From Deltaproteobacteria bacterium (lineage in GTDB: Bacteria > Desulfobacterota > Dissulfuribacteria > Dissulfuribacterales > QOAL01), in assembly GCA_015493475.1 (NCBI GenBank), contig WGDC01000008.1:1-64000 (forward strand): a stretch of 64,000 bases of DNA. The letters run 5' to 3'. A program made the position numbers and the translations under genes. A model generated the notes under the pieces. That model had not been told where the DNA came from and ran no database searches. It saw only the letters and a program-made list of their open reading frames with translations. This document shows, piece after piece, positions 33,478 through 43,585 of this stretch (its first letter is position 1; each line of letters begins with the position of its first letter).

Positions 33478-36254
33478 GCGGGCTTACCAATCTTCTGAAC
33501 ATTGCCAAGGTCGGGCTGCTCGCGCAGCAGACAAGCCTTCAAACTACGGGTCACAATATTTCCAACGTGAACACCCCCGGGTTTTCAAAGCAGAGCGTGA
33601 CCCTGTCAGCAAAGGCCCCTACACCTACTTTTATCGGTCCTCTTGGAAACGGAGTGGATGCAGTTGAGGTTACAAGGGCATATGACAGGTTCATTACTTC
33701 TGCCCTGTTTTCCAAGACTTCCGATCTAAGCGGCCTTCAAACGAGGCTATCGGGACTCAAGACCGTGGAGTCTCTTTTTAACGAGGTTGAGGAAAACGGC
33801 CTGAACGGGCTTTTCGAGGATTTTTGGCAGGGCTGGGACGATCTTGCCAACAATTCAGAGGGAATAGCTGAGCGTACCACGCTTCTCGAGCGGGCAACCA
33901 TGCTTTCCCAGTCCATCAGGGACAAGTATCAGAATCTCATGGCCCTTTCGAGGGACATAAATTTGAATATCCAATCAAACATTGACGATATAAATGATAT
34001 ATCGAAACAGATTGCAGAACTAAACGTGCAGATCGTATCGGCCGAGGCGGGCCATCACGCCGCAAATGATCTTAGGGATCAGCGGGACCAGCTCCTAAAG
34101 AGGCTTTCAGAGCTTGCAGACGTAAGGTATTTCGAGACGGAAAGGGGCTCCTATACGATTCTGATAGGTCAAGGCAGCCCATTGGTGGAGGATAACAAGT
34201 CATGGGAGCTCAAGGTGATAGATGGACAGGTGACGTGGATGGGGTCAAACGGCCAGCAGTTTTCCCTTACAAATAAGGATATAGCCAGCGGGGAGCTTGG
34301 CGGGTGGCTTGATATAAAGTCGAAGCTTAGGCCGAGGGATGTTACGGAGATCTCCAACTCCACAGTCAATACCTCTGGTAACGATGCCATACACCTTGAT
34401 ACCCGGTTTGCTGACATAGACGGAGTTAACGTGACAGGACAGTTCTACATACACTTTTCCGGAACAGACCAAAGCGGGGCGGGAATAACCGGCACTTACG
34501 ATAGCAACAACGACGTGGATGGAGACGGGAATACGGGGACCATCCGTGATTTTGCCACCTATATTCAAAACCGTTTCGGAAACAGCGTGCAGGTCACTAC
34601 TACGGATGATGGGAGAATAAAGATAAAGGACCTGAATCCGGGTGATCATCCTATTTCCTTCCAGATCGACCAGGTAACAGGCGGGATAACCGGTTTGAAT
34701 CTTGGAAGGTTTGACAACAACTATCCTTTGAGCTACACGGAAAGGCTGAATCAGATAGCCAAACAGCTCATCAAGGAGGTTAACGGGCAGCACGCCCAGG
34801 GCGCAGGGCTCATACCTCTCGAGGAGGTGACTGCGGCCAACACTGTGCTCAATTCTGGCGAGCCCTTGCAGTCAAAGGCATCCGGTCTCGAGTTCTCAGA
34901 AGATGTTAAGGACGGTTCCTTCAAGATATGGGTTTATGACAATAATGGAAATGTTATAGATGAGGACCCTTCTACCCCGTCCGTGAACGATCCCGTAACC
35001 ATAACCATTGACGCCAACACCACCTTGGACGATCTTTCCAATCAGATAAACAGCATAACAGGACTTAACGCCAGGATACTCAATGGCGCACTCGTGGTTG
35101 GCGTTGATTTAAATCAAGGTGTATCGGGTTTTGCTTTTGGCAAGGATACGTCTAATGCGCTCATGGCCCTTGGCCTTAACAGTTTTTTTACAGGCAAGGG
35201 GGCGAACGATATTTCGGTAAACAGCGATCTGTTGAACGACCCGAGGATGGTTGCCGCAGCCAAAGTGGAAGAATCTGGATCTGTCTCCGTAACATCGAAA
35301 CAGGTCACAGAGCCTGCAAGACCCCTCGGGCTTACCATCAATGAAGGTACATTTTCCATCCAGTTTGACGGCCCAGGCGGCTCGGTGACAAGGACCATAG
35401 ACGTGCACAGGAACTCGAACAACACCGATTCCATTGAGGATATTTTGTCTCGAATCCAAGACCTCAACGAGGTGGACAAGGCATGGGTGGAAAAGGGTGT
35501 TGTGCATATAAAGACGGCAACTGGATACGAGATAACCGGCATAGCGGACAGTAATAATCAGCCAACCAACTTTTTTGACTTTACAGGGCTTTCCATGTCA
35601 GGAGCCGAGAAGGAGATAGACGGCACTCTGCGAGTGGACAGGACCTTTGACCCGGTATCCTCATACGATACCAACATCACTGACGGGCACCTGAACCTGA
35701 TTCTTTATGATGGAAACGGCATTCCTTCCAGCCTTTCCATCAATGTTCACGCTACGGATACCCTTGAGGACATCCGGGACATCATTAACGGGCAAAATGG
35801 CCTGAAGGCCGACATAGAAAACGATAGACTCAAGATCTCCGCTGCCGACGGCACATCTGCCTTTGCCATTTCAAGCGATACATCCGGTCTGTCAAATTAC
35901 CTTGCCTTGTCAACCCCAAAGGGCGGCATGCTTTCACCCGCCAATAACAAGAACGCCCTTGCCATGAAAGGCCTAAGCCAGAAACCCGTTAGTGAGCTGG
36001 ACGATACCACCATCGGCGATGCGTACCATAGTCTTGTGGGCAGGGTTGGGATCGATACCAGGACGGTTACCCTGGATCATGATTTTATGCGCGGGGCGGT
36101 AAATGATTTGCAGGACAGAAGGGAAGACGTTTCAGGTGTGTCCATAGACGAGGAGCTTTCTGATCTCCTCAAGTTTCAGCATGCCTATACTGCTGCTGCA
36201 AAGCTAATAAAGGTGGCGGACGAGCTATTTGTCTCGCTTCTTCAGTCAAAATAG
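33474..36254 (+). CDS. flgK: Flagellar hook-filament junction protein FlgK (HAP1), enlarged
   Basis: Hook-associated protein 1 joins the hook to the filament. The N-terminal D0/D1 part (GLLAQQTSLQTTGHNISNVN, then TPGFSKQSV) and the C-terminal part (LSDLLKFQHAYTAAAKLIKV) are typical. At 926 residues the protein is far longer than the usual 450-650: the middle (about residues 270-840) carries several inserted flagellin-hook-IN-like beta domains with repeated phrases such as TLDDLSNQINSITGLNARI and TLEDIRDIINGQNGLKADI. It starts at ATG 33474, overlapping flgN by 4 bp. The insert probably forms surface-exposed domains on the hook junction. Confidence 0.93.
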   Translation: MSGLTNLLNIAKVGLLAQQTSLQTTGHNISNVNTPGFSKQSVTLSAKAPTPTFIGPLGNGVDAVEVTRAYDRFITSALFSKTSDLSGLQTRLSGLKTVESLFNEVEENGLNGLFEDFWQGWDDLANNSEGIAERTTLLERATMLSQSIRDKYQNLMALSRDINLNIQSNIDDINDISKQIAELNVQIVSAEAGHHAANDLRDQRDQLLKRLSELADVRYFETERGSYTILIGQGSPLVEDNKSWELKVIDGQVTWMGSNGQQFSLTNKDIASGELGGWLDIKSKLRPRDVTEISNSTVNTSGNDAIHLDTRFADIDGVNVTGQFYIHFSGTDQSGAGITGTYDSNNDVDGDGNTGTIRDFATYIQNRFGNSVQVTTTDDGRIKIKDLNPGDHPISFQIDQVTGGITGLNLGRFDNNYPLSYTERLNQIAKQLIKEVNGQHAQGAGLIPLEEVTAANTVLNSGEPLQSKASGLEFSEDVKDGSFKIWVYDNNGNVIDEDPSTPSVNDPVTITIDANTTLDDLSNQINSITGLNARILNGALVVGVDLNQGVSGFAFGKDTSNALMALGLNSFFTGKGANDISVNSDLLNDPRMVAAAKVEESGSVSVTSKQVTEPARPLGLTINEGTFSIQFDGPGGSVTRTIDVHRNSNNTDSIEDILSRIQDLNEVDKAWVEKGVVHIKTATGYEITGIADSNNQPTNFFDFTGLSMSGAEKEIDGTLRVDRTFDPVSSYDTNITDGHLNLILYDGNGIPSSLSINVHATDTLEDIRDIINGQNGLKADIENDRLKISAADGTSAFAISSDTSGLSNYLALSTPKGGMLSPANNKNALAMKGLSQKPVSELDDTTIGDAYHSLVGRVGIDTRTVTLDHDFMRGAVNDLQDRREDVSGVSIDEELSDLLKFQHAYTAAAKLIKVADELFVSLLQSK

Positions 36255-36269
36255 TAAGGGGGCAGGATC

Positions 36270-37166
36270 ATGAGGGTCACCATGAATACCATGTATAACC
36301 GGATCAAGACCGACCTTTCCCGGCTCACGGAAAGGCTTGACAGGACAAATGCCAGCATTTCGTCGGGAAAGATATATCAGGCGCCGTCTGATGCCCCGGT
36401 GAGGCTCACCCATGCCCTTGGACTCAGGGACAACCTTTCTGACGTAGGTCAGTTTAAGAGGAATATTTCCTACGGAAAAGGCTGGGTAAAGGCGACAGAA
36501 AATATTTTTACGGGTGTTCAGGACAGGCTCCAGAGGGCGAAGGAGCTCGCTATAGAGGCGGCGAATGCAACCCAGAACAGCGACAATAGGCGGGCCATCG
36601 CAGAGGAGGTCAGGAACATTTTGAAAGAGGTGGTGAGCCTTGGTAACACCAGGCTCGGCAACAGGTACGTGCTTGCCGGTTCGAGAACCACTGGTTACGA
36701 AGCAGGCCAGAGCCCTTTCGAGATGGATAGAAACGGGACGGTTACATACAAGGGAAACCAGGAAGACATAATGCTTGATGTGGCCCCTGGGATAAGGCAG
36801 AAGATAAACCTTGACGGCAAAAAAAGCCTTGTAGACAGCGGGACCTTTGAATCTTTGAGAGACCTCCATGACAGCCTTATGGCAGACAGCTATCCAGATA
36901 TAGAAAATGCAATCAAGAAACTTGATGATAGCATGACCTATGTGAGCAATCAGACGGCAAGAATTGGGGCCATGGCCAATTCTCTTGACGTTAAAGACGA
37001 CATCATGGATTCCCAGAAGATCATCAATACCGAGATACTTTCTGGGGTGGAAGACACCGATATGATCGAGGCCATAAACGACCTGAACGCGACCCAGACC
37101 GCTTATCAGGCGGCCCTTGGGGCGGCGTCAAAGGTTATGAAGGTGTCACTTGCCGATTACATTTAG
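36270..37166 (+). CDS. flgL: Flagellar hook-filament junction protein FlgL (HAP3)
   Basis: The second junction protein, homologous to flagellin. The N-terminus MRVTMNTMYNRIKTDLSRL and ASISSGKIYQAPSDAPV is the flagellin D0/D1 pattern, and the C-terminus ends in INDLNATQTAYQAALGAASK. Length (298) is standard. It follows flgK by 15 bp. A strong hairpin terminator begins 15 bp after its stop, so it closes the hook/rod transcript. Confidence 0.96.
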   Translation: MRVTMNTMYNRIKTDLSRLTERLDRTNASISSGKIYQAPSDAPVRLTHALGLRDNLSDVGQFKRNISYGKGWVKATENIFTGVQDRLQRAKELAIEAANATQNSDNRRAIAEEVRNILKEVVSLGNTRLGNRYVLAGSRTTGYEAGQSPFEMDRNGTVTYKGNQEDIMLDVAPGIRQKINLDGKKSLVDSGTFESLRDLHDSLMADSYPDIENAIKKLDDSMTYVSNQTARIGAMANSLDVKDDIMDSQKIINTEILSGVEDTDMIEAINDLNATQTAYQAALGAASKVMKVSLADYI

Positions 37167-37181
37167 AGCAGGGTTAAGGAG

Positions 37182-37213
37182 AAGGGGATGGTGGGTATTA
37201 TCCCCTTTTTTGT
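37182..37213 (+). terminator. Strong intrinsic terminator between flgL and csrA
   Basis: AAGGGGAT (37182-37189) and ATCCCCTT (37200-37207) make an 8-bp stem with a ten-base loop, followed by a T-run to about 37212. It ends the flgF-flgL transcript and would attenuate transcription into csrA, so csrA-fliW either has its own promoter or depends on read-through. Confidence 0.8.
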
Positions 37214-37238
37214 TTTAAAGCCAGGGAGGGCAGAAACA

Positions 37239-37499
37239 TTGCTTATCTTTACCAGAAAAGCGGGGCAGAAAATTAGGATAGGGGACGATACTGAGATTAC
37301 GGTTCTCGAGATAAGGAGAGGCTGTGTAAAGATAGGTATAAAGGCCCCCAGGGGTCTTTCAATTCACAGGGAAGAGGTCTATCGAAACATAATAGAGGAA
37401 AATCTTTCCGCTGCTGAAAGCGTATTCAATCCCGAGGTCCGTCTTGACGATATGGATATTAGTATAGCAGACAGAGATAGCATCAGAAAGAAGGAGTAG
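37239..37499 (+). CDS. csrA: Carbon storage regulator CsrA
   Basis: A small dimeric RNA-binding protein that blocks translation at GGA motifs, commonly of flagellin mRNA. The start is TTG 37239, giving MLIFTRKAGQKIRIGDD; GGAGGG lies eight bases upstream, and the longer frame from 37188 would run through the terminator hairpin. RNA-contact residues are kept (LIFTRK at the start and IHREEVYRNI later). The 86-residue length includes a C-terminal extension, the type that binds FliW in FliW-partnered systems. fliW follows by 13 bp, which supports this control circuit. Confidence 0.93.
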   Translation: MLIFTRKAGQKIRIGDDTEITVLEIRRGCVKIGIKAPRGLSIHREEVYRNIIEENLSAAESVFNPEVRLDDMDISIADRDSIRKKE

Positions 37500-37512
37500 G
37501 GAAACGCCTATT

Positions 37513-37944
37513 ATGAATATTGAGACAAGCAGATTCGGAACTGTTGAAATAGACGAGGATAAGGTCCTCCACTTTGTTCGGGGAATTCTCGGGTTTCCCA
37601 AAGACTTGCGTTATGCACTTTTGCCCCACAGGGAGGATTCTCCCTTTTTCTGGCTTCAGAGCCTCGACAGCCCAGATCTTGCCTTCGTGGTCATAAATCC
37701 GGCATTGATTATCTCAGATTACTCCTTCGAGCTTCCAGAGGATGCTGAAAAAGAGCTGAAACTCGATGGCGGCGACCGTGCTGAAGCCCTTGTAATAGTT
37801 ACGTTCAGAAACCTGGGAAACGGTTCGGGCAGCACCATTTCTGCAAACCTTCTCGGGCCCGTTGTGGTAAATATCGACAAGAGGCTCGCCATGCAGGTTG
37901 TTCTTGATCCTAACAAATACCCAGTTCGTTACGATTTCAACTGA
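37513..37944 (+). CDS. fliW: Flagellar assembly factor FliW
   Basis: FliW binds and inhibits CsrA and is itself titrated by flagellin, so flagellin is made only when export can use it. The 143-residue product has the family blocks FVRGILGFPKDLRYALLPH, SLDSPDLAFVVINP and LLGPVVVNIDKRLAMQVVL. It follows csrA by 13 bp. The flagellin gene itself is not in this window. Confidence 0.95.
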   Translation: MNIETSRFGTVEIDEDKVLHFVRGILGFPKDLRYALLPHREDSPFFWLQSLDSPDLAFVVINPALIISDYSFELPEDAEKELKLDGGDRAEALVIVTFRNLGNGSGSTISANLLGPVVVNIDKRLAMQVVLDPNKYPVRYDFN

Positions 37945-38016
37945 ATCTTCCGACCCGGCGTAAAGAATCCGGTTTCGGGCTTGTCAGAGGCGTCTCTTGG
38001 ATGTTAGAAGTGATCT

Positions 38017-38475
38017 ATGAGGTGTCCTTTCTGCAACCATCCGAGTTCAAAGGTAGTTGATTCTAGGCCTGCAAGGAACGGCAGGGCCATAAGGCGCAGG
38101 AGAGAGTGTCTGAACTGCATGGAGCGTTTCACTACTTATGAGCAGATTGAGGAATTTCAGCCCATGGTGGTGAAGAAGGACGGCAGAAGGGAGCCCTTTG
38201 AAAGAAGGAAGATCATAGAGGGGATACTAAAGGCCTGTGAGAAACGCCCGATAAGCATTACCGAGATCGAGCGTTTTGTAGATGACCTGGAAAAGGAGAT
38301 ACAAGAAAAGGGCACTCTTGAAATTCACTCCAGGGCCATTGGAGAAAAGGTGATGGAGCAGCTCAGGCTGTGGGATGATGTTGCCTATGTAAGGTTTGCC
38401 TCTGTCTATAAACAGTTCAAGGACCTCAAGGAATTCATGGACCAGTTGAAGGAGCTCTTGGCAAGGGGAGAGTGA
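38017..38475 (+). CDS. nrdR: Transcriptional repressor NrdR
   Basis: Represses ribonucleotide reductase genes in response to bound dATP/ATP. The N-terminal zinc ribbon has [19 protein letters not shown] and [17 protein letters not shown] (two CxxC pairs), and the ATP-cone domain spans about residues 46-136 ([19 protein letters not shown]). Its 152 residues are standard. In many genomes NrdR lies near glyA, ribD or nusB; here it stands between fliW and secDF, with 183 bp following that hold no gene. Confidence 0.96.
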   Translation: MRCPFCNHPSSKVVDSRPARNGRAIRRRRECLNCMERFTTYEQIEEFQPMVVKKDGRREPFERRKIIEGILKACEKRPISITEIERFVDDLEKEIQEKGTLEIHSRAIGEKVMEQLRLWDDVAYVRFASVYKQFKDLKEFMDQLKELLARGE

Positions 38476-38658
38476 GGCAGCGCTTAAAAAGTATATTTAC
38501 GTGTACTTCTATGCCATGAGGCTCTGGCCCGTTTAACAAATCTTCTTGCAAAAGCCCCATTGTTTTACTAAAAGATCAGTTTCGAGAATTCGTAAACGGT
38601 ATTAATCATCTCCTTGAGCTCAGAGTAAGGGTAAAAATAACCAGAAGGAGTTTTTCCC

Positions 38659-41232
38659 ATGCCTAAGGCCTTAAAGTGGAAGTTTGCTCTTCTTGCATTT
38701 CTCTTGGTAAGCTCGGTTCTCCTTGTACTCCCATCCTTTTATCCAAATACACCCCAGTGGTTCAAAAAATACGTGTACCAGGAAGGTCTCAAGCTCGGTC
38801 TGGATCTTCAGGGAGGAATGAATCTCATACTGAACGTGGACGTGGATCAGGCAGTAAGGAACGCGGCACAGCTTGCGGCCCAGGATTTGAAAGACGCCTT
38901 AAAGCACCAGGGCATCACCGTCGTCAGGAGAAAAAGCAATAATCCTAATGAGGTCCTTATCGCGGTTCCAAACAAGAGTTCCCTGGAGAAAATAAAGGAG
39001 ATCATCAGGCAGGATTTCCCAAACCTTGTAATAAAAAAGATCGACGAGGAATCCCGCTTTCCCACTATTGCCCTGGCCCTTTCTCCCAAGGAGGAGCAGT
39101 TCATCAGGGAACACGCAGTAGAACAATCTTTAGAAATCATAAGGAACAGGATAGACCAGTTCGGGGTTACAGAGCCCGTGATAGTACGTCAGGGCCAGGA
39201 CCAGATTGTGGTCCAGTTGCCTGGTGTCAAGGATCCCAAGAGAGCGATAAAACTCATAGGCCAGACTGCGCAGCTTGAGTTTAAGCTTGTGGACGATGAC
39301 GCCAATGTTGATCTGGGAAGCCTGATAAGAAAGGCCATTGATGAGGGCCGACTCCCAAGCCGGTACACCGTGGAACAGCTGAATGCTGTTCTCAAGGGAC
39401 AAATCCCGCGGGGTGACAGGATATACATAATGAGGCAGGTCGATTCCAGGACCGGCATGGTCCGGAATGTTCCTATTCTCCTCAAGGACAAGACTTTGAT
39501 GACCGGGGATGCCGTGAAAACGGCGCACGTGAGGATAGGCGGTACTTACAACGAGCCGTACGTGGCCCTTGAACTTACTGACAGGGGGGCCCGGATATTT
39601 GAACAGATAACCGGTGAGAACGTTGGAAAACGACTCGCCATAGTGCTTGACGGCGTGGTTCGTTCTGCTCCGGTAATCCGTGAAAAAATTGGGGGGGGAC
39701 ATGCCCAGATTTCAGGCTCTTTTACCCATGAAGAGGCAGCAGATCTGGCCATAGTTCTGAGGGCTGGCGCGCTACCTGCACCCGTGCGGATTATCCAGAA
39801 CGTGACTGTGGGGCCTTCCCTGGGTCGAGATTCCATAGAAAAGGGGCTGGTTTCCGGCGTGGCCGGGGCTATATTTGTTATTATTTTCATGGTGGTTTAC
39901 TATCGCCTATCTGGTTTCATCGCGGATGTGGCGGTCATGCTCAACCTGGTATTCCTTATGGCCGTTCTTGCCCTTTTCCAGGCCACCCTAACCTTGCCAG
40001 GTATTGCGGGTATAATACTGACCATTGGTATGGGTGTAGATTCCAACGTGCTCATATTTGAACGAATGCGGGAGGAAAAGGCCCTGGGCAAGCCACTCAA
40101 GGCCTTTATAGATGGTGGGTACGACAAGGCCTTCTGGACCATTGTGGATGCCCACGTCACAACACTCATTACAGCCCTCGCCCTTTTCCTCTTCGGGACA
40201 GGCCCTATAAAGGGGTTTGCCGTGACCCTGTCCGCAGGTATTATCATCAACCTTTTCACCGCAATCTACGCCACGAGATGGGTCTACGAATGGCTTCTTT
40301 ACAAGAACGCTATCAAGGACCTGTCCTTTCTGCAGATAATAGGGAAGACTAGTATCGATTTCATAGGCAAGAGGAACATATCGCTTGCCATTTCCGGCGT
40401 TCTCGTGGTGACTGGTCTTGTAGCCTTTATCCAGATAAACAGAGGTACCGCCAACCTTGGGGTTGATTTTGCGGGCGGGACTATGGCCCAGTACAAGGCA
40501 GATAAGCCCTTTCAGCTTGAAAGAATAAGGAAGGTTCTAAGCGAGGCAGGCGTTAAGGGATACGCCCTGCAGGAAGTACCAAAGGAGCATATTCTTATTG
40601 TCAGGGTTAAAAAATCCGTGGCCACCGTGGGAAATATAGAAGCAAATATTACAAAGGCCCTAGAAAGGGGGCTCCCGGATTACAAGTTCACCGTAGAGAG
40701 CAAAACGGAGATAGGCTCTACGGTTAGCAAAGAACTCAGGCGAAAGGCTATTATAGCAATTCTGATTTCCCTCGCCGGCATCATTGGTTATCTGGCATTC
40801 AGGTTCAATATAAGCTTTGGGGTAGCGGCCGCAATTGCCACCTTTCATGACGTGCTCGCAGTGCTCGGTGTATTTTACATTCTCAACAAGGAGATAAACC
40901 TGTTGATCGTGACAGCCCTGCTAACCCTGGCGGGTTATTCCCTTACAGACACGGTTGTTGTCTTTGACAGGATAAGGGAAAATATGAAGAGATACCGGAA
41001 ACAGCCCTTTGCCGAGATCATTAACCGAAGTGTTAACGAGATGTTGAGCAGGACCATCATCACATCCCTGACGACTCTTATAGTTGTTCTTTCCCTGTAT
41101 TTTTTCGGAGGTGTTGTGATACACGATTTTGCATTTGCACTTGCCCTCGGAATTATAGTGGGTACCTATTCCTCGGTGTTTGTTGCAAGCCCGATAGTTT
41201 ACATCTGGCACAAGGGAAAGGCGCCGAGATAA
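38659..41232 (+). CDS. secDF: Fused SecDF protein translocase subunit
   Basis: An 857-residue fusion of the two proton-driven accessory subunits of the Sec translocon. The SecD half has LKLGLDLQGGMNLILNVDVD, the periplasmic P1 domain and six predicted helices (VLIFERMREEKALGKP); the SecF half starts near residue 590 with NLGVDFAGGT and ends with TVVVFDRIRENMKRY and SLTTLIVVLSLYFFGG. The reading frame is continuous, so this is a genuine fusion, with no stop or frameshift between halves. It is preceded by 183 bp without yajC. Twelve membrane segments are expected. Confidence 0.96.
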   Translation: MPKALKWKFALLAFLLVSSVLLVLPSFYPNTPQWFKKYVYQEGLKLGLDLQGGMNLILNVDVDQAVRNAAQLAAQDLKDALKHQGITVVRRKSNNPNEVLIAVPNKSSLEKIKEIIRQDFPNLVIKKIDEESRFPTIALALSPKEEQFIREHAVEQSLEIIRNRIDQFGVTEPVIVRQGQDQIVVQLPGVKDPKRAIKLIGQTAQLEFKLVDDDANVDLGSLIRKAIDEGRLPSRYTVEQLNAVLKGQIPRGDRIYIMRQVDSRTGMVRNVPILLKDKTLMTGDAVKTAHVRIGGTYNEPYVALELTDRGARIFEQITGENVGKRLAIVLDGVVRSAPVIREKIGGGHAQISGSFTHEEAADLAIVLRAGALPAPVRIIQNVTVGPSLGRDSIEKGLVSGVAGAIFVIIFMVVYYRLSGFIADVAVMLNLVFLMAVLALFQATLTLPGIAGIILTIGMGVDSNVLIFERMREEKALGKPLKAFIDGGYDKAFWTIVDAHVTTLITALALFLFGTGPIKGFAVTLSAGIIINLFTAIYATRWVYEWLLYKNAIKDLSFLQIIGKTSIDFIGKRNISLAISGVLVVTGLVAFIQINRGTANLGVDFAGGTMAQYKADKPFQLERIRKVLSEAGVKGYALQEVPKEHILIVRVKKSVATVGNIEANITKALERGLPDYKFTVESKTEIGSTVSKELRRKAIIAILISLAGIIGYLAFRFNISFGVAAAIATFHDVLAVLGVFYILNKEINLLIVTALLTLAGYSLTDTVVVFDRIRENMKRYRKQPFAEIINRSVNEMLSRTIITSLTTLIVVLSLYFFGGVVIHDFAFALALGIIVGTYSSVFVASPIVYIWHKGKAPR

Positions 41233-41277
41233 CAGACAGTACCGCCGGTCCCCAAACTAAGTGGCTTTTATAATGAC

Positions 41278-42564
41278 ATGGAGTACTTAGAAATAAAAGG
41301 AGGGCGTTCTCTGTCCGGGACGGTCCGGATCAGCGGAGCAAAGAATGCGGCTCTTCCAATACTGTCAGCAACCCTTTTGGCCGGAGGGGGATTTGAGATA
41401 GACCAGGTTCCGGACCTTCAGGACGTCCGCATCCTACTGAGGCTCCTTAAAGAACTCGGGGTGGAGGTGAAGGACAAGGGACCATCTGGCCTGCTCCTTG
41501 ATTCTGAGAAACTTGAAAGTTTCGAGGCCCCCTATGACCTTGTAAGGCGTATGAGGGCATCAGTCCTGGTGCTTGGCCCTCTGGTTGCCAGGCTTGGAAG
41601 GGCGAGGGTTTCCCTGCCGGGTGGATGCGCCATAGGTGCAAGGCCCATTGATTTTCATTTGAAGGGCCTGGAACTCATGGGCGCTAAGCTTGAGATACGG
41701 GAGGGATTCGTTGAGGCTAGGGCAAAACGTCTAATTGGCGCTCACATATATTTCGATGTGCCTTCCGTCACCGGGACAGAGAATCTCATGATGGCTGCAT
41801 GCCTTGCAAAAGGGAAAACCGTCCTTGAAAACGCGGCCAAGGAGCCGGAAGTGGTGGCCCTTGGAGAGATGCTCCGGGAAATGGGAGCCGGCATAAGTGG
41901 CCTTGGTACAGGCACCATAGTAGTTGAGGGCAGCAGGGAACTGAGGCCAGTTTACTGCAAGATAATACCTGACCGTATCGAGGCTGGCACATACCTGATG
42001 GCAGCCGGGGCGGCAGGCGGTGAACTGGTAATTGAAAATTGCATTCCCGAGCATCTTGAGACCGTTATAATCAAGTTAAAGGCCGCTGGGTTGAAGATCA
42101 AGGAGGCGGGCCCTGGCAGGATAAAGGTCAAGAAACGCGGTAGGCTGAAGAGCGTGGATGTAAAGACCCAGCCTTATCCTGGTTTTCCAACGGACCTTCA
42201 GGCACAGATCATGGTCCTCATGGCAACTGCCGGGAAACTTAGCGTTGTTACGGAAACCATATTTGAGAACCGGTTTATGCATGTTGCAGAGCTCAAAAGG
42301 CTCGGCGCAGATATACGGGTTGAGGGAAGAAGCGCCATCGTGAGGGGAGTAAAATACCTCTACGGTGCGCCTGTTATGGCGACAGACCTGCGCGCCAGCG
42401 CTTGCCTTGTGCTGGCCGGGCTTGCTGCCAGGGGGACAACCTTGGTTCAGGGGTTAGAACATCTCGACAGGGGTTATGAAAAGATGGATGAGAAGCTTGC
42501 AGCCCTAGGTGCGAGAATACGCCGGGTGAGACAAAAAGGGGACATTTCCAGGGACTGCACATGA
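41278..42564 (+). CDS. murA: UDP-N-acetylglucosamine 1-carboxyvinyltransferase MurA
   Basis: Catalyses the first committed step of peptidoglycan synthesis, adding enolpyruvate from PEP to UDP-GlcNAc. The protein shows [18 protein letters not shown] near the N-terminus and [16 protein letters not shown] with the reactive Cys117, the target of fosfomycin. 428 residues is slightly above the usual 418-425. It overlaps moaA by 4 bp. Nothing is unusual about its motifs. Confidence 0.97.
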   Translation: MEYLEIKGGRSLSGTVRISGAKNAALPILSATLLAGGGFEIDQVPDLQDVRILLRLLKELGVEVKDKGPSGLLLDSEKLESFEAPYDLVRRMRASVLVLGPLVARLGRARVSLPGGCAIGARPIDFHLKGLELMGAKLEIREGFVEARAKRLIGAHIYFDVPSVTGTENLMMAACLAKGKTVLENAAKEPEVVALGEMLREMGAGISGLGTGTIVVEGSRELRPVYCKIIPDRIEAGTYLMAAGAAGGELVIENCIPEHLETVIIKLKAAGLKIKEAGPGRIKVKKRGRLKSVDVKTQPYPGFPTDLQAQIMVLMATAGKLSVVTETIFENRFMHVAELKRLGADIRVEGRSAIVRGVKYLYGAPVMATDLRASACLVLAGLAARGTTLVQGLEHLDRGYEKMDEKLAALGARIRRVRQKGDISRDCT

Positions 42565-43565
42565 AACAGCAAGGGGGAAGGCTAACAGATGCCTTCGGCC
42601 GTAACATAACCTATCTTCGTCTTTCCATTACGGACCGATGCAATTTGAGATGTTTCTACTGCATGCCACAGGCGGACTTTAACTGGATGCCGCCTGAAGA
42701 CATTCTTCGGTTCGAGGAGATAGTGCAGATTACCCGCGTGCTTTCCGGCCTTGGCGTGAAAAAGGTACGTTTTACAGGTGGAGAACCACTGGTAAGAAGG
42801 GATGTTGTAAATCTTGTTCGTGACGTAAGTATTCTTCCCGGGGTGGAAGAAACCTGCCTGACCACCAACGGCGTTTTGCTTAAACAGATGGCTCCCCGCC
42901 TTTTTGAGGCGGGACTCCGGCACCTGAACATAAGTCTTGACACTCTGCATCCTGAAAGGTTCGCTGCCATAACTGGCAGGGACAATTTCCAGCAGGTGTG
43001 GGAAGGTATAGAAAAGGGTATCGCCCTTGGTTTTTTTCCCGTTAAGATCAATTTTGTCATGATGCGTGGAAAAAATGACGATGAAATAGTAGATTTTGCG
43101 AGGCTTACTCGGCGTTATCCGATAGATGTTAGGTTCATAGAGTTTATGCCCATAGGAAAAGGTTCCAAATGGGGCAGGAATCATTTCCTGTCTTCCGATG
43201 AGGCAATGGGAAGAATCAAGGAAGGCCTTGGCCCCCTCGTTCCTGTAGATATTGATCCTGGCGGCGGTCCGGCGGCCATGTACGCTATAGAGGGTGGCAT
43301 TGGAAGGATAGGTTTTATAAGCCCCCTGAGTCACCGCTTCTGTTCCAAGTGCAACAGGCTCAGGATTACGGCGGATGGCAGGGTGCGTCTCTGCTTGTTT
43401 TCAGATGCGGAGATGGAGCTTCGAGACATGCTCAGAAAGGGTGTAACAGACAAGCAGCTCGCTATGTTTTTTTCTGATATAATATTGAGGAAGCCGGCAC
43501 GGTATCTTTCAAGCAAAAAGGACGTGCCTACCTGTGACAGACAAATGTCTTCCATTGGGGGATAG
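42561..43565 (+). CDS. moaA: GTP 3',8-cyclase MoaA
   Basis: The radical-SAM enzyme that begins molybdenum-cofactor synthesis from GTP. The SAM cluster is CNLRCFYC (Cys27, 31, 34); the second cluster is CSKCNRLRITADG then CLF near residue 265. The protein ends in Gly-Gly, the conserved C-terminal tail that takes part in catalysis. Overlap with murA is 4 bp (ATGA type). Other moa genes are not in the window. The presence of Moco synthesis fits an anaerobe with formate dehydrogenase or similar enzymes. Confidence 0.97.
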   Translation: MKQQGGRLTDAFGRNITYLRLSITDRCNLRCFYCMPQADFNWMPPEDILRFEEIVQITRVLSGLGVKKVRFTGGEPLVRRDVVNLVRDVSILPGVEETCLTTNGVLLKQMAPRLFEAGLRHLNISLDTLHPERFAAITGRDNFQQVWEGIEKGIALGFFPVKINFVMMRGKNDDEIVDFARLTRRYPIDVRFIEFMPIGKGSKWGRNHFLSSDEAMGRIKEGLGPLVPVDIDPGGGPAAMYAIEGGIGRIGFISPLSHRFCSKCNRLRITADGRVRLCLFSDAEMELRDMLRKGVTDKQLAMFFSDIILRKPARYLSSKKDVPTCDRQMSSIGG

Positions 43566-43585
43566 TCCGGAATAAGGAGGAAACC

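Noticed and set aside
42582-43334. 250-codon minus-strand ORF inside moaA
   Set aside because: Complementary to a complete moaA with both iron-sulfur motifs; no promoter or ribosome-binding site.
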